Assembly (NCBI RefSeq): GCF_051521495.1
Contig: NZ_CP150355.1
Coordinates: forward strand, 2,046,001-2,110,000
Reading direction: 5' to 3'
Length of the DNA: 64,000 nt
Source of the DNA: Sorangium sp051521495
Lineage (GTDB): Bacteria > Myxococcota_A > Polyangia > Polyangiales > Polyangiaceae
Below are positions 34,474 through 42,207 of the stretch, one piece after another. Below the pieces are notes generated by a model that saw nothing but the letters and a program-made list of their open reading frames with translations, had not been told where the DNA came from and searched no databases. The translations under genes and the position numbers were made by a program. The stretch's first letter is position 1; each line of letters begins with the position of its first letter.

Positions 34474-36624
34474 ATGAAGACTGGGCCTGTCGATCCGCGC
34501 ACATCGAAGGTGATCGGCGTCGCGTCGGTCTTCCTCGACAACTCCTTCAACGCCACGGCCTTTCGCGGCATGCACGGCGCCGCGCGAGCGCGCGGCTACG
34601 AGCTCCTCCTCGTCTACGCGACGCCTCGGCGCGTCTTCGAGCGCGGGGTGGCGCTCCGCCAGGTGGCCGGCTGGATCGCGATGTACAACGTCGACGGCCT
34701 GGAGGAGCTGCTCTCCGAGGGGAAGCCGGGCGTCATCTTCTGCGCACCCCCGCTCGGAGCGCGCTGGCCGGTCGTCCGCGCGGAGAACCACGATTCGATT
34801 CACCTGCTCGTCGATCACCTCGTCCGGCTCGGACATCGCCGGATCGCGTACATCGGCATGACGGGCTCGGACGATTTCCACGAGCGGAGCAAGGCATTCG
34901 ATCAGGCGCTGCGCGCGCGCGGGCTCGAGGCCGACCTCAACCTGCTCTCCGATTTTCACGAGTGTGCGGTCATCTATACCGAGCAGCGCTTCCAGGAGCT
35001 GCTCGAGCGCAATGGCAAGTTCTGCACCGCGCTCGTGGCGGGCAACGACGAGATGGCGATTGGCGCCATCAACGCGATCCGGGCACACGGCTACCGCGTG
35101 CCCGAGGACATCGCCGTGGTGGGGTTCGACGACATCAACGCCGCCCAGTACTGCGACCCGCCGCTCACCACGGTACGGCAGGACCCGGCGCTCCTCGGCC
35201 GCATGGCCGTCGAGCGGCTCCTCGACTTGCTCGACGGCCTCCCCCCTCGTGAGCTCGTGACCCGCGCCCCGGCCGAGCTCGTGGTGCGTCGCTCGTGCGG
35301 AAGCGGCGGCGCCGCGTGGAACGCCGCGCCGGTCGCGCCAGCGATCGAGGCGTCGGGGGGCGGCTGGCAGCGCGCGCTCTCCCGGCAGATGAACCTCGTC
35401 ATGGATGGGTCGGGGCGCACGCTGTCCGACGACGCGCCCCTCGGCTGGATCGAGGCGGAGGTGATCGCGCAGGGCCTCGGCGCGGCGCTCGCCGGGGAGG
35501 AGCCGCCGGACGTGGAGACGCTCCAGCGCGCCTTCGCCGCCGGGGTCGCGCGAAACGATAAGATCGAGGTCCTGCTCGCGGTGGTGAAGCTCGTCGAGCA
35601 GACCGCCGCGCGGCGGCTCGCCGGCGCGCCGGACCCGGAGGCCGCACGCCGGCTGGAGACGTTCCTCGACCGCGTGCGCCTCTCGCAGCAGCGGGCCCTC
35701 GCCGCCTGGGAGCGGCGGAGCGTGAAGAGCCTCGAGCGGCTGGTCCGCGCCAAGGTGCACATGAGCAGGCTCCTCGCCTCGAAGCACGCATGGACCGAAG
35801 AGCGCTTGGAGTGGCTGGCGCAGACCTCCATCGGCGCCGGGTGCATCGCGCTCTGGGGGGAGGCGTCCGGCTCGGCCGAGCCGGAGCTCCTCGTCCACTC
35901 CGTGTACCCGAGCGATACGGACCTGACCGCGCTCGTGGGGCGCCGGTATCCGGCCAGCCTCTTTCCGCCGCCCGCCCTGCGCGCGGCTGCCTTGCCGGAC
36001 GAGCCGGGCGGCTATCTCCTGATCGTCCCGCTCGTGAGCGCGAAGCGCGACTGGGGGACTCTGGTGCTCGGAGGGCTGCACATGGAGAGCTTCGCGGACA
36101 ACCTCCATCCGCTGGCCATGTGGGTGTCGCTCCTGATCGCCGCGTTCGAGCACCACGACATGGAGGCCGCGCTGCACGCGGAGCGCGACATGCTGGCCGC
36201 CGCCTACGAGCGCGAGCGCGCGCTGGCGAGCACGGTGCGGGAGCTCGGCTGCCCCGTCATCCCGCTGCTGCCCGGGGTGCTGCTCATCTCGCTGATCGGC
36301 GCGATCGACGCCGCGAGGGCGCAGCAGATCATCGAGGCCGCGCTCTCGGGCGTCGCGCGGGAGGGGGCCCGGTGGGTGCTGCTCGACGTGACCGGCGTGC
36401 CGTTCGTCGACGAGTCGATCGCGGCGGCGCTCGTGCAGACGGCGCAGGCGACCCGGCTGCTCGGCGCGCGCGTGAGCCTCGTCGGCGTCGGGCCCAGGAT
36501 GGCGCAGGGCATGGTCGGCCTCGGGATCGAGCTGCGCGACATATCCATCTTCCAGTCGCTGGCCGCCGCCATCAGCGAGCTGACCAGACCAGGAAAGAAG
36601 GCGAAGGCAACGAGGGCAGACTAA
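34474..36624 (+). CDS. LacI-type sensor domain fused to a STAS domain (second copy)
   Basis: A 716-residue signalling protein with the same architecture as the minus-strand gene at 21220-23376. Residues 1-275 form a LacI-type ligand-binding domain without a DNA-binding head: VIGVASVFLDNSFNATAFRGMHGA, VVRAENHDSIHLLVDHLVRLGHRRIAYIG and AVVGFDDINAAQYCDPPLTTVRQ. The helical middle and GAF-like part follow, then a STAS domain (about 590-705) with VLLISLIGAIDAARAQQI and LLDVTGVPFVDESIAAALV. The RsbR phosphosite position is Glu, a phosphomimic. ATG 34474 gives a length equal to the paralogue. The next gene, an agmatinase-family enzyme, starts about 100 bases downstream. Confidence 0.85.
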   Translation: MKTGPVDPRTSKVIGVASVFLDNSFNATAFRGMHGAARARGYELLLVYATPRRVFERGVALRQVAGWIAMYNVDGLEELLSEGKPGVIFCAPPLGARWPVVRAENHDSIHLLVDHLVRLGHRRIAYIGMTGSDDFHERSKAFDQALRARGLEADLNLLSDFHECAVIYTEQRFQELLERNGKFCTALVAGNDEMAIGAINAIRAHGYRVPEDIAVVGFDDINAAQYCDPPLTTVRQDPALLGRMAVERLLDLLDGLPPRELVTRAPAELVVRRSCGSGGAAWNAAPVAPAIEASGGGWQRALSRQMNLVMDGSGRTLSDDAPLGWIEAEVIAQGLGAALAGEEPPDVETLQRAFAAGVARNDKIEVLLAVVKLVEQTAARRLAGAPDPEAARRLETFLDRVRLSQQRALAAWERRSVKSLERLVRAKVHMSRLLASKHAWTEERLEWLAQTSIGAGCIALWGEASGSAEPELLVHSVYPSDTDLTALVGRRYPASLFPPPALRAAALPDEPGGYLLIVPLVSAKRDWGTLVLGGLHMESFADNLHPLAMWVSLLIAAFEHHDMEAALHAERDMLAAAYERERALASTVRELGCPVIPLLPGVLLISLIGAIDAARAQQIIEAALSGVAREGARWVLLDVTGVPFVDESIAAALVQTAQATRLLGARVSLVGVGPRMAQGMVGLGIELRDISIFQSLAAAISELTRPGKKAKATRAD

Positions 36625-36725
36625 CGCCGCAGGGCGCGCCGAGCTCCCGTCGGCGGGCGTTCGCCTCCCCGCGCGGAGCACGGAATCGCCTGGCGGCATC
36701 ACATCCGAGGTGGGAACGAGATCAG

Positions 36726-37706
36726 ATGGGGAACAGGACACAAGGCGATCATGCGTTCACGGCCCGGTCGCTCACCGGCGTTTCGTTCGAGCCGATGTAC
36801 TCGGGCGCTCTCTCGTTTCTCCGCCGGAAGTACTCGCGCGACCTGACCGGGGTGGACGTCGCGGTCACGGGGCTGCCGCTCGACACGGCGACGCTCAACC
36901 GCCCCGGCGCGCGCTTCGGCCCGCGCGCCGTGCGGGAGGCGTCCGCGCTGCTCTCCTGGGATCGCCCGTACGGCTGCGCGTTCGACCCCCTCGAGCGGCT
37001 CGCGGTCGTCGACTACGGCGACTGCCAGTGGGATCTCGGCAGGCCGCTCGAGGTCCCCGCCGCCATCGAGGCGCACATCGCGGAGATCCTCCGCGGCGGG
37101 GCCGCGCCGCTGTCGTTCGGCGGCGACCACTTCGTCACGCTGCCCGCGCTGAGGGCGCTGCACGCGCGGCACGGCACGCTCTCGCTGATCCACTTCGACG
37201 CCCACTCGGACACGTGGAGCCACGACGACGAGGCGGGGAGGATCGATCACGGCACGATGTTCTTCCACGCCGCCAACGAAGGAATCGTCGATCCGGCCCG
37301 TTCGGTGCAGATCGGGATCCGCACCCACAATCCGGCCACGCGCGGCTTCCAGATCCTCGACGCTCCATGGACGCACCGGAACGGCGCCGCGGCCGTGATC
37401 CAGCGCATCCGGGAGGTGGTCGGGGAGCGGAAGGTCTACGTCACGTTCGACGTCGACTGCCTGGATCCCGCCTTTGCGCCGGGGACCGGGACCCCTGTCT
37501 GCGGTGGGCTCAGCACCGCGACCGCCATCGAGATCCTGCGCGGGATAGCGGGCGTGGACGTCGTGGGCATGGACGTCGTCGAGGTCGCGCCCGCCTACGA
37601 CGCCGCGGGCATCACGGCGCTGGCGGCCGCGACCATCGCCTACGAGCTCCTCATCCTCTACGCGAGCCGGCCCGGCGCCGCCGCGGCGCCGGGACCGGCC
37701 ACGTGA
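36726..37706 (+). CDS. speB: Agmatinase / ureohydrolase family enzyme
   Basis: A 326-residue dinuclear manganese hydrolase that cleaves agmatine (or a related guanidino compound) to urea and an amine. All metal motifs are present: SFGGDHF (His135), HFDAHSDTW (Asp158, His160, Asp162) and TFDVDCLDPAFAPGTGTP (Asp242, Asp244). The N-terminal GLPLDTATLNRPGARFGPRAVR matches the agmatinase subgroup. Substrate among agmatine, guanidinobutyrate and guanidinopropionate cannot be fixed from motifs. It follows the sensor-STAS gene on the same strand and is convergent with the peptidase gene across a strong hairpin. Confidence 0.88.
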   Translation: MGNRTQGDHAFTARSLTGVSFEPMYSGALSFLRRKYSRDLTGVDVAVTGLPLDTATLNRPGARFGPRAVREASALLSWDRPYGCAFDPLERLAVVDYGDCQWDLGRPLEVPAAIEAHIAEILRGGAAPLSFGGDHFVTLPALRALHARHGTLSLIHFDAHSDTWSHDDEAGRIDHGTMFFHAANEGIVDPARSVQIGIRTHNPATRGFQILDAPWTHRNGAAAVIQRIREVVGERKVYVTFDVDCLDPAFAPGTGTPVCGGLSTATAIEILRGIAGVDVVGMDVVEVAPAYDAAGITALAAATIAYELLILYASRPGAAAAPGPAT

Positions 37707-37785
37707 CGTCGCCGCGCGCGGTCCTCGATCGCTCGCCCGCGCGCTGCGGCCTCGGTGGCCCGATGACTCGATTGCGGGAGCGCTG

Positions 37786-37825
37786 AATCGCGCGAGCGCT
37801 CGATTGCACGAGCGCTCGCGCGATT
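37786..37825. terminator. Perfect 17-bp hairpin between convergent genes
   Basis: The arm AATCGCGCGAGCGCTCG (37786-37802) is the exact reverse complement of 37809-37825, with the 6-base loop ATTGCA. It lies between the agmatinase-family stop (37706) and the peptidase stop (37833). The symmetry and A-A/T-T outer pairs fit a bidirectional terminator, although no long T-run is present. Confidence 0.6.
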
Positions 37826-37832
37826 GCTCCGA

Positions 37833-39158
37833 TCACTCGATCAGGAGCTTGGCCGCCGCGTGCGCAACGGCCTCGGTCAGCCGCCGCATGTAGCCCCAGT
37901 TGAGCTGATCGACCCGGTCGCAACGCTGGTGGTAACAGGGGTTGCCGTCGTCGCCGAAGAAGTTCTGCGATATGGCCACGGCGGGCGCTCCGTAGCGCCA
38001 GAACGCCGCGTGATCGCTGCGGTTCGTGCACGCGTCCACCCGGGTCAGGCCGAGATCGCCCTGCGCCGCGGCCCCCTCGACCAGCGCGGCCAGATCGGAC
38101 GACGTGTTCTCGTTGCAGTGGATGACGTGATAGTGCCCGTCGTTGTTGGAGTCGTAGGCCGTCATCTCGAGATCCAGGACGCCGACCACCTGATCCAGCT
38201 GCCCGTTCTGATAGAGCTTGCTCGCGTAGGCGCGCGAGCCGAGGAGGCCGTCCTCTTCTTGATCGAAGGCGACGACGCGGAGCCCGATGCTCAGCTTCGC
38301 GTCCTTCAGCGCGCGGGCGATGGCGAGCGACGACACGATGCCGGAGCCGTCGTCGTCGGCGCCGGCGTTGCTCATGGAGTCGTAGTGCGCCGACAGGATG
38401 AGGACGCGCGAAGGATCGGCGCCCGGCTTGTCCGCCGTCAGGTTGACGCCCTGGCTCCAGCCGCTTTGATAAGGATGCTCCTCGACGGTGAACCCGATCG
38501 CCTCGTATTGCTGGCGCATCCAGGCGCGCGCCAGGGAGCGCCCGTCCTCCGAGCCGCGCTCGCGGATGACCTGCGTGCGGCCGTTGATGGTCACGGGCGC
38601 GGCGCCGGAGAGCTCCTTGAGCCGCGCCTCGAGGAACGCGGCGTCGATGTGGAGCTCGGGGGTATCGGCGGCGTTGCGGTCGAGCGGCGCGCGCGTCCCG
38701 ACCGGAGCGCGCCCTCCCTGTCGTCTCGGCGCGCGCGACAGGACGACGTCGCGCTCCCCGATCGGCTCCGCGTGGTAGATGAGCGAGCCGAGCCAGTCAT
38801 GGGCGTCGCGGCCCGTCGGGACGGCGACGACCGCGATCCCGCCGACGCGCGCGCGCTCGCCCGGGAGGGCCGCGCTGGGCAGCGGCCCCTCGACGAGGTA
38901 GAGCGACGTCTCCCGCTCTTCTTTCAGAGCGACGCTCTGCCACGCATCATCGACGCTGGCGCGGGTCACGACGACTTGGCCAGTCTCCGTCGCGAGCCGG
39001 TTCAGGAACGTGCTGACCGTGTCCTTGCCCACGAGCGAGACGTGGATCTCTTCGGCCGTCGGCGCGCCCGGATCTCCGGACGCGCACGACGCCGAGACGA
39101 GCGCAAAGGCGGCGCACAGCGCGGCGACGGCGCTCGAACGAATGCGGCAGGTTGCCAT
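37833..39158 (-). CDS. M28-family zinc metallopeptidase, lipoprotein
   Basis: A 441-residue secreted aminopeptidase-type enzyme. ATG 39158 has GGGGAAG upstream. The signal peptide ends in SASC (probable lipid-linked Cys). The N-terminal 170 residues are a non-catalytic domain. The M28 catalytic domain follows with metal ligands in SAHYDSMSNAGADDDGSG (His, Asp), the EED of DQEEDGLLGS, LDLEMTAYD and RSDHAAFW. The set of ligands looks complete. Likely role: release of N-terminal amino acids from extracellular peptides, in keeping with a predatory or scavenging bacterium. Confidence 0.88.
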   Translation of the reverse strand: MATCRIRSSAVAALCAAFALVSASCASGDPGAPTAEEIHVSLVGKDTVSTFLNRLATETGQVVVTRASVDDAWQSVALKEERETSLYLVEGPLPSAALPGERARVGGIAVVAVPTGRDAHDWLGSLIYHAEPIGERDVVLSRAPRRQGGRAPVGTRAPLDRNAADTPELHIDAAFLEARLKELSGAAPVTINGRTQVIRERGSEDGRSLARAWMRQQYEAIGFTVEEHPYQSGWSQGVNLTADKPGADPSRVLILSAHYDSMSNAGADDDGSGIVSSLAIARALKDAKLSIGLRVVAFDQEEDGLLGSRAYASKLYQNGQLDQVVGVLDLEMTAYDSNNDGHYHVIHCNENTSSDLAALVEGAAAQGDLGLTRVDACTNRSDHAAFWRYGAPAVAISQNFFGDDGNPCYHQRCDRVDQLNWGYMRRLTEAVAHAAAKLLIE

Positions 39159-39512
39159 GGCGTCTTCCCCTTTCGGCGACACCGTACGGATCTCAAACGA
39201 ATTCTCCAAGAACTATCTCGCGATGAGCGGAGCGCCGGATCGAGTCGCGTCAAATGCAATGAGGGACACACGGGCGCTCCGGCGCAGCTATGGAGTCACG
39301 GCCCAGCTCGTCAGGCCGTGGAGCGATCGAGGACGAGTTCGCTCGGCCTGTTCGCGCGGATGCGCGGTCCACTGGCCGGCGCTCCAGGTGGTCTGGACCA
39401 GGAGAGCGGGATTGGAGGAGAGGTAGGCGCTAACCAAGCTTCGCGCCGCGTTCTCCTATATCCGAACGTTTACGTTTATACGCTTAAACGTAAACGTTTA
39501 CGTTGGGCCGTG
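39159..39512. other. Gene-free region between nrfA and the peptidase gene
   Basis: This 354-base spacer is the leader of the minus-strand peptidase gene and the tail of nrfA. It contains no believable gene. A TTGACG (minus, 39248-39253) could be a -35 but has no matching -10. The right end carries the ACGTTT-rich inverted repeat listed separately. Confidence 0.4.
39465..39498 (-). terminator. AT-rich 14-bp inverted repeat after nrfA
   Basis: AACGTTTACGTTTA (39465-39478) and TAAACGTAAACGTT (39485-39498) are perfect complements around TACGCT. The unit AACGTTTACGTT is itself palindromic and repeats, and the composition is strikingly low in GC for this window. It lies 15 bases after the nrfA stop (39513) and probably ends the nrfHA transcript. 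Confidence 0.5.
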
Positions 39513-40952
39513 TCACTCCCCGGGCGGGGTGCCGTCGCGGAGCGAGAGCTGGCCGCGGCGGCAGATGTCGATGGCGGACGCGAGGATGCGCATCGCCTCT
39601 TGGGGCGCGTGGAAGCCGGACGAGTTCTCGGCCTCGACGAAGTCGACGAAGAACTGGCACTTCCGCTGCGCGGCGCGCGGGCCCGCGAGCGCCTCGTCGG
39701 CCATCCCCGCCTCCTTCGCCCGGTGGATGTCGCCGATGAGCGCTGTCACGGCGTCCATCGCCCGGTTGCGCGCCTCGAACTGGCGCTCCTGGATCGTCTC
39801 CACGCGCTGCCGGAGCTCGTCCTCCGGCCACTTGTGGCACGTCTGGCACGCGCGGTTCACGTTGAGGAGCGGGCTCTGCACGTGGTGATCGCTGATCTTG
39901 GTCGCGCCCACCCGCTGGTACGGCATGTGGCAGTCCGCGCAGGCCACGCCGGAGCGAGCGTGGATGCCCTGATTCCACATCTCGAACTCGGGATGCTGCG
40001 CTTTCAGCACCTTCGCGCCCGACTCCGCGTGCGTCCAGTCCGAGTGGCCGTTCTCCTCGTAATAGGCGTAGATATCGTCGACCTTGATGCCCTTCGCCCA
40101 CGGGTACACGAGGCGCTTCTCCGGGCCCTTGAAGTAATACTCCACGTGGCACTGGCCGCAGACGTACGAGCGCATCTCCTGGCGCGTGGCCATCGTGTTG
40201 ACGTCGTAGTCGGCTACGCCCATCGACGCCTTGAGCGCGCGGATCCCCTCGATGAACCCGGGCCGCGTCACCCGGAGCTGCATCGACTCCGGGTCGTGGC
40301 AATCGATGCACGAGACCGGGTGCGTCACCAGCTTGCGCGCCTCGGGGAAGGGCATCTGGTTCATCGCCTCCCACCCGCGCATCAGGTCGCCGCCGCCGAG
40401 CTTCTTGTACGGCACGTACACGGACGCGTGGCAGTGAATGCAGGTGCCCGGCTGCTTCGTCGCGAGCTGCCGCTCGGTGTACACCTGATCCTCGAGCATG
40501 TGGGCGTGCCCGCGCTCCTCGCGGAAGTCGCGCGCGAAGGCGTAGCCGGCCCACATCGTCTTCAGCCGCCCGTCCTCCTCGAGCTTCGACTGCGCGACCA
40601 CGCTGCGCGGATCGGCCTCCGTCGGCGTGCGCGGCACCGCCTCGCTCCCGCCGAAGCGCGTGCGCTTCTGGTCGACCGTGCGCAGGTAGCCGTCGTACTG
40701 GAGGGGGAAGTTCTTCCCCCACACCGCCGGGTCGTCTATCGTGTCGTCAAGCTCGACGACGCGATAGAACGGGTTCTTCGCCTCCTGCTTGTGCTCGAAG
40801 ATGTTCACGAGCAGCGCGGCGATCCCGGCGGTCGCCGCCGCCGCCACGAGCGCCGCGAGCGGCAGGTAGCGGCGGCGCGCCGGCGGCCCGCCGGTGCGCG
40901 CGCTCTTCTGCGCGGGTTCTTGCGTGGATTCTTCGTCCCTGGGCTCCGTCAT
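39513..40952 (-). CDS. nrfA: Ammonia-forming cytochrome c nitrite reductase, catalytic subunit
   Basis: A 479-residue periplasmic pentahaem enzyme that reduces nitrite to ammonium with six electrons. An N-terminal membrane segment (about 28-50) serves as signal or anchor. Five haem motifs are present: CIHCH (Cys171), CIDCH (215), CGQCH (265), CADCH (338) and CQTCH (369). The active-site haem is therefore CxxCH and not the CxxCK of E. coli. The segment YVCGQCHVEYYF and the His-rich stretch around 302-331 fit the NrfA active site. ATG 40952 is preferred because GAGGG lies nine bases upstream; 40961 would be directly next to it. It follows nrfH by 30 bases. Confidence 0.92.
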   Translation of the reverse strand: MTEPRDEESTQEPAQKSARTGGPPARRRYLPLAALVAAAATAGIAALLVNIFEHKQEAKNPFYRVVELDDTIDDPAVWGKNFPLQYDGYLRTVDQKRTRFGGSEAVPRTPTEADPRSVVAQSKLEEDGRLKTMWAGYAFARDFREERGHAHMLEDQVYTERQLATKQPGTCIHCHASVYVPYKKLGGGDLMRGWEAMNQMPFPEARKLVTHPVSCIDCHDPESMQLRVTRPGFIEGIRALKASMGVADYDVNTMATRQEMRSYVCGQCHVEYYFKGPEKRLVYPWAKGIKVDDIYAYYEENGHSDWTHAESGAKVLKAQHPEFEMWNQGIHARSGVACADCHMPYQRVGATKISDHHVQSPLLNVNRACQTCHKWPEDELRQRVETIQERQFEARNRAMDAVTALIGDIHRAKEAGMADEALAGPRAAQRKCQFFVDFVEAENSSGFHAPQEAMRILASAIDICRRGQLSLRDGTPPGE

Positions 40953-40982
40953 CGATTCCATCCCTCGTCCAGCGGGCGTCCC

Positions 40983-41522
40983 TCAGTGCAGGTGGCCCAC
41001 CGATTCATGGCAGCGCACGCACGACAGCCGGGGCGCGCCGCGGTGCTCGCCGTCGATCGCGTCCACGACGTCGCCGTGACACCCGCGACAGGCCTCCTCC
41101 GTGATGCGTAGATTGCTGGGCTTGATCCGGATCGGGTCCGGAAAGCGGCCCGAGGTGAAGGCGAAGGAGTGCCAGAACCCGTTCGACGCCTTCGTGGCGT
41201 ATTTCCCCAGGAACGTGTGCGGCGCGTGACAGTCGTTGCACCCTGCGACCGCCCGGTGGCTGGAGCGCTGCCATCCGGCGAACTGCTCGTTCATGATGTG
41301 GCAGTTGGCGCACGCCGACGGATCGCTCCCCAGGTACGACGCGCCCTTCGCATAGACGAAGGTGTACCCGCCGAGCCCGGCGGCCACGCCGAGCGCGACG
41401 CAGAGCGCGAGGAGCAAGCCCCGCGTGGAGCCGCGCCCGCCGCGCGTTCGCTCGCGCACCGGGGGCTCGGGCAGCTCACCTGGCCGTCGCCCTTCCGTCA
41501 TGAGATCTTGCTCGTGTGTCAT
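40983..41522 (-). CDS. nrfH: NrfH-type tetrahaem quinol dehydrogenase
   Basis: A 179-residue membrane-anchored cytochrome of the NapC/NirT family that passes electrons from menaquinol to NrfA. One transmembrane helix (about 35-56) is followed by four haem motifs: CANCH (71-75), CNDCH (95-99), CRGCH (145-149) and CVRCH (168-172). HIMNEQF and GFWHSFAFTSG match NrfH. An ATG at 41501 is a possible later start. It precedes nrfA, the usual nrfHA order. A short GC hairpin (ACCGGC 41532-41537, GCCGGT 41540-41545) lies in its leader. Confidence 0.9.
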   Translation of the reverse strand: MTHEQDLMTEGRRPGELPEPPVRERTRGGRGSTRGLLLALCVALGVAAGLGGYTFVYAKGASYLGSDPSACANCHIMNEQFAGWQRSSHRAVAGCNDCHAPHTFLGKYATKASNGFWHSFAFTSGRFPDPIRIKPSNLRITEEACRGCHGDVVDAIDGEHRGAPRLSCVRCHESVGHLH

Positions 41523-41864
41523 CGGTTCGGCACCGGCTCGCCGGTTCACCCATCCTGTGCTTTGGGTGACTTGCGCTCTGTGCAACGTCCTGTTCAACGT
41601 CCAGTACGACGTTCTTTGCAAGGCTTTGCAAGGCAGGTGCCACTGCGTCTCGGCTGGAGCGGTGTCGGCCGGAGCGGTGATCGACGGCTCGACGGCGGGG
41701 ACGAGCCGACTCAGCGCGCGGGCAGGCCGCGGGACGCCGCGGCGGCGCGGCGCGCGGCTGCAAGGCGTGCGCGGCGGTGCAGATTCCGCGCTGGCGGGCG
41801 CTCCCTGCGGCGGCTGTTCCCGCCGCGGCCCGCCTGCGCTAGGGAGCCTGCCAGGAGACGTCAC
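41523..41864. other. Divergent regulatory region of nrfHA
   Basis: This 342-base region has no credible gene. It includes a sigma-54 promoter on the minus strand (41627-41642), a repeat of TTGCAAAG just downstream of it, three ACGTC/ACGTTG-type elements at about 41585-41615 that could bind a regulator in the nrfH leader, and the hairpin by the nrfH start. The right part leads into a truncated PhyH gene on the other strand. Confidence 0.5.
41627..41642 (-). promoter_or_regulatory. Sigma-54 promoter (-24/-12) for nrfHA
   Basis: On the minus strand TGGCAC is followed by five bases and TTGCA, an exact match to the -24/-12 consensus with correct spacing. Transcription would start about 41616, giving a leader of about 95 bases before the nrfH ATG. 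Sigma-54 control requires an activator ATPase; the window encodes one at 27466-32514, but any link is speculative. Confidence 0.65.
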
Positions 41865-42206
41865 GTGAACGCCCCGCGCGACACGCAGCCTGCCGCCGCC
41901 CCGCCCGCGAGCGCCCGCCTGCCTTCGGCGAACCACCGTATCCGGCTGCCGGATTTCGAGCTCGGCGGCGCGCTCACGGTCGAGCAGCGGGATTTCCTCG
42001 ACACCCACGGGTTCATCCGCTTCCGCGGGTTCGCCGAGCGCCGCGTGGTGCGCTCGCTCGTCGAGGAGGTCGAGGCCATCGACCGCCGGCTCGTCGGGGA
42101 GGGCAGGACACACATCAACGGCGTCCGCTCAAGCGGCTCGCAGGGTACCGAGCGCCTCGATGTGCGTTATCGCGTCTACGAGCGCCCGCTCGGAGGGAAC
42201 AGGTGA
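41865..42206 (+). pseudogene. Truncated phytanoyl-CoA dioxygenase-like (PhyH) gene
   Basis: GTG 41865 opens a 113-residue product that starts like a PhyH-family enzyme: LTVEQRDFLDTHGFIRFRGFAERRVVRSLVEEVEAI. It stops at 42206, far short of the usual 250-300 residues, before the HxD iron-binding motif and the oxoglutarate-binding Arg. The stop lies one base before the ATG of the MFS gene, so a deletion appears to have joined the two. It may still be translated and coupled to the transporter. Catalytic activity is not expected. Confidence 0.55.
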
Positions 42207-42207
42207 G

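Noticed and set aside
37707..37832. Repeated GAGCGCT/CGATTG elements considered as a CRISPR or mobile-element end
   Set aside because: They are best explained by one perfect hairpin with a few degenerate neighbours; no transposase gene is near.
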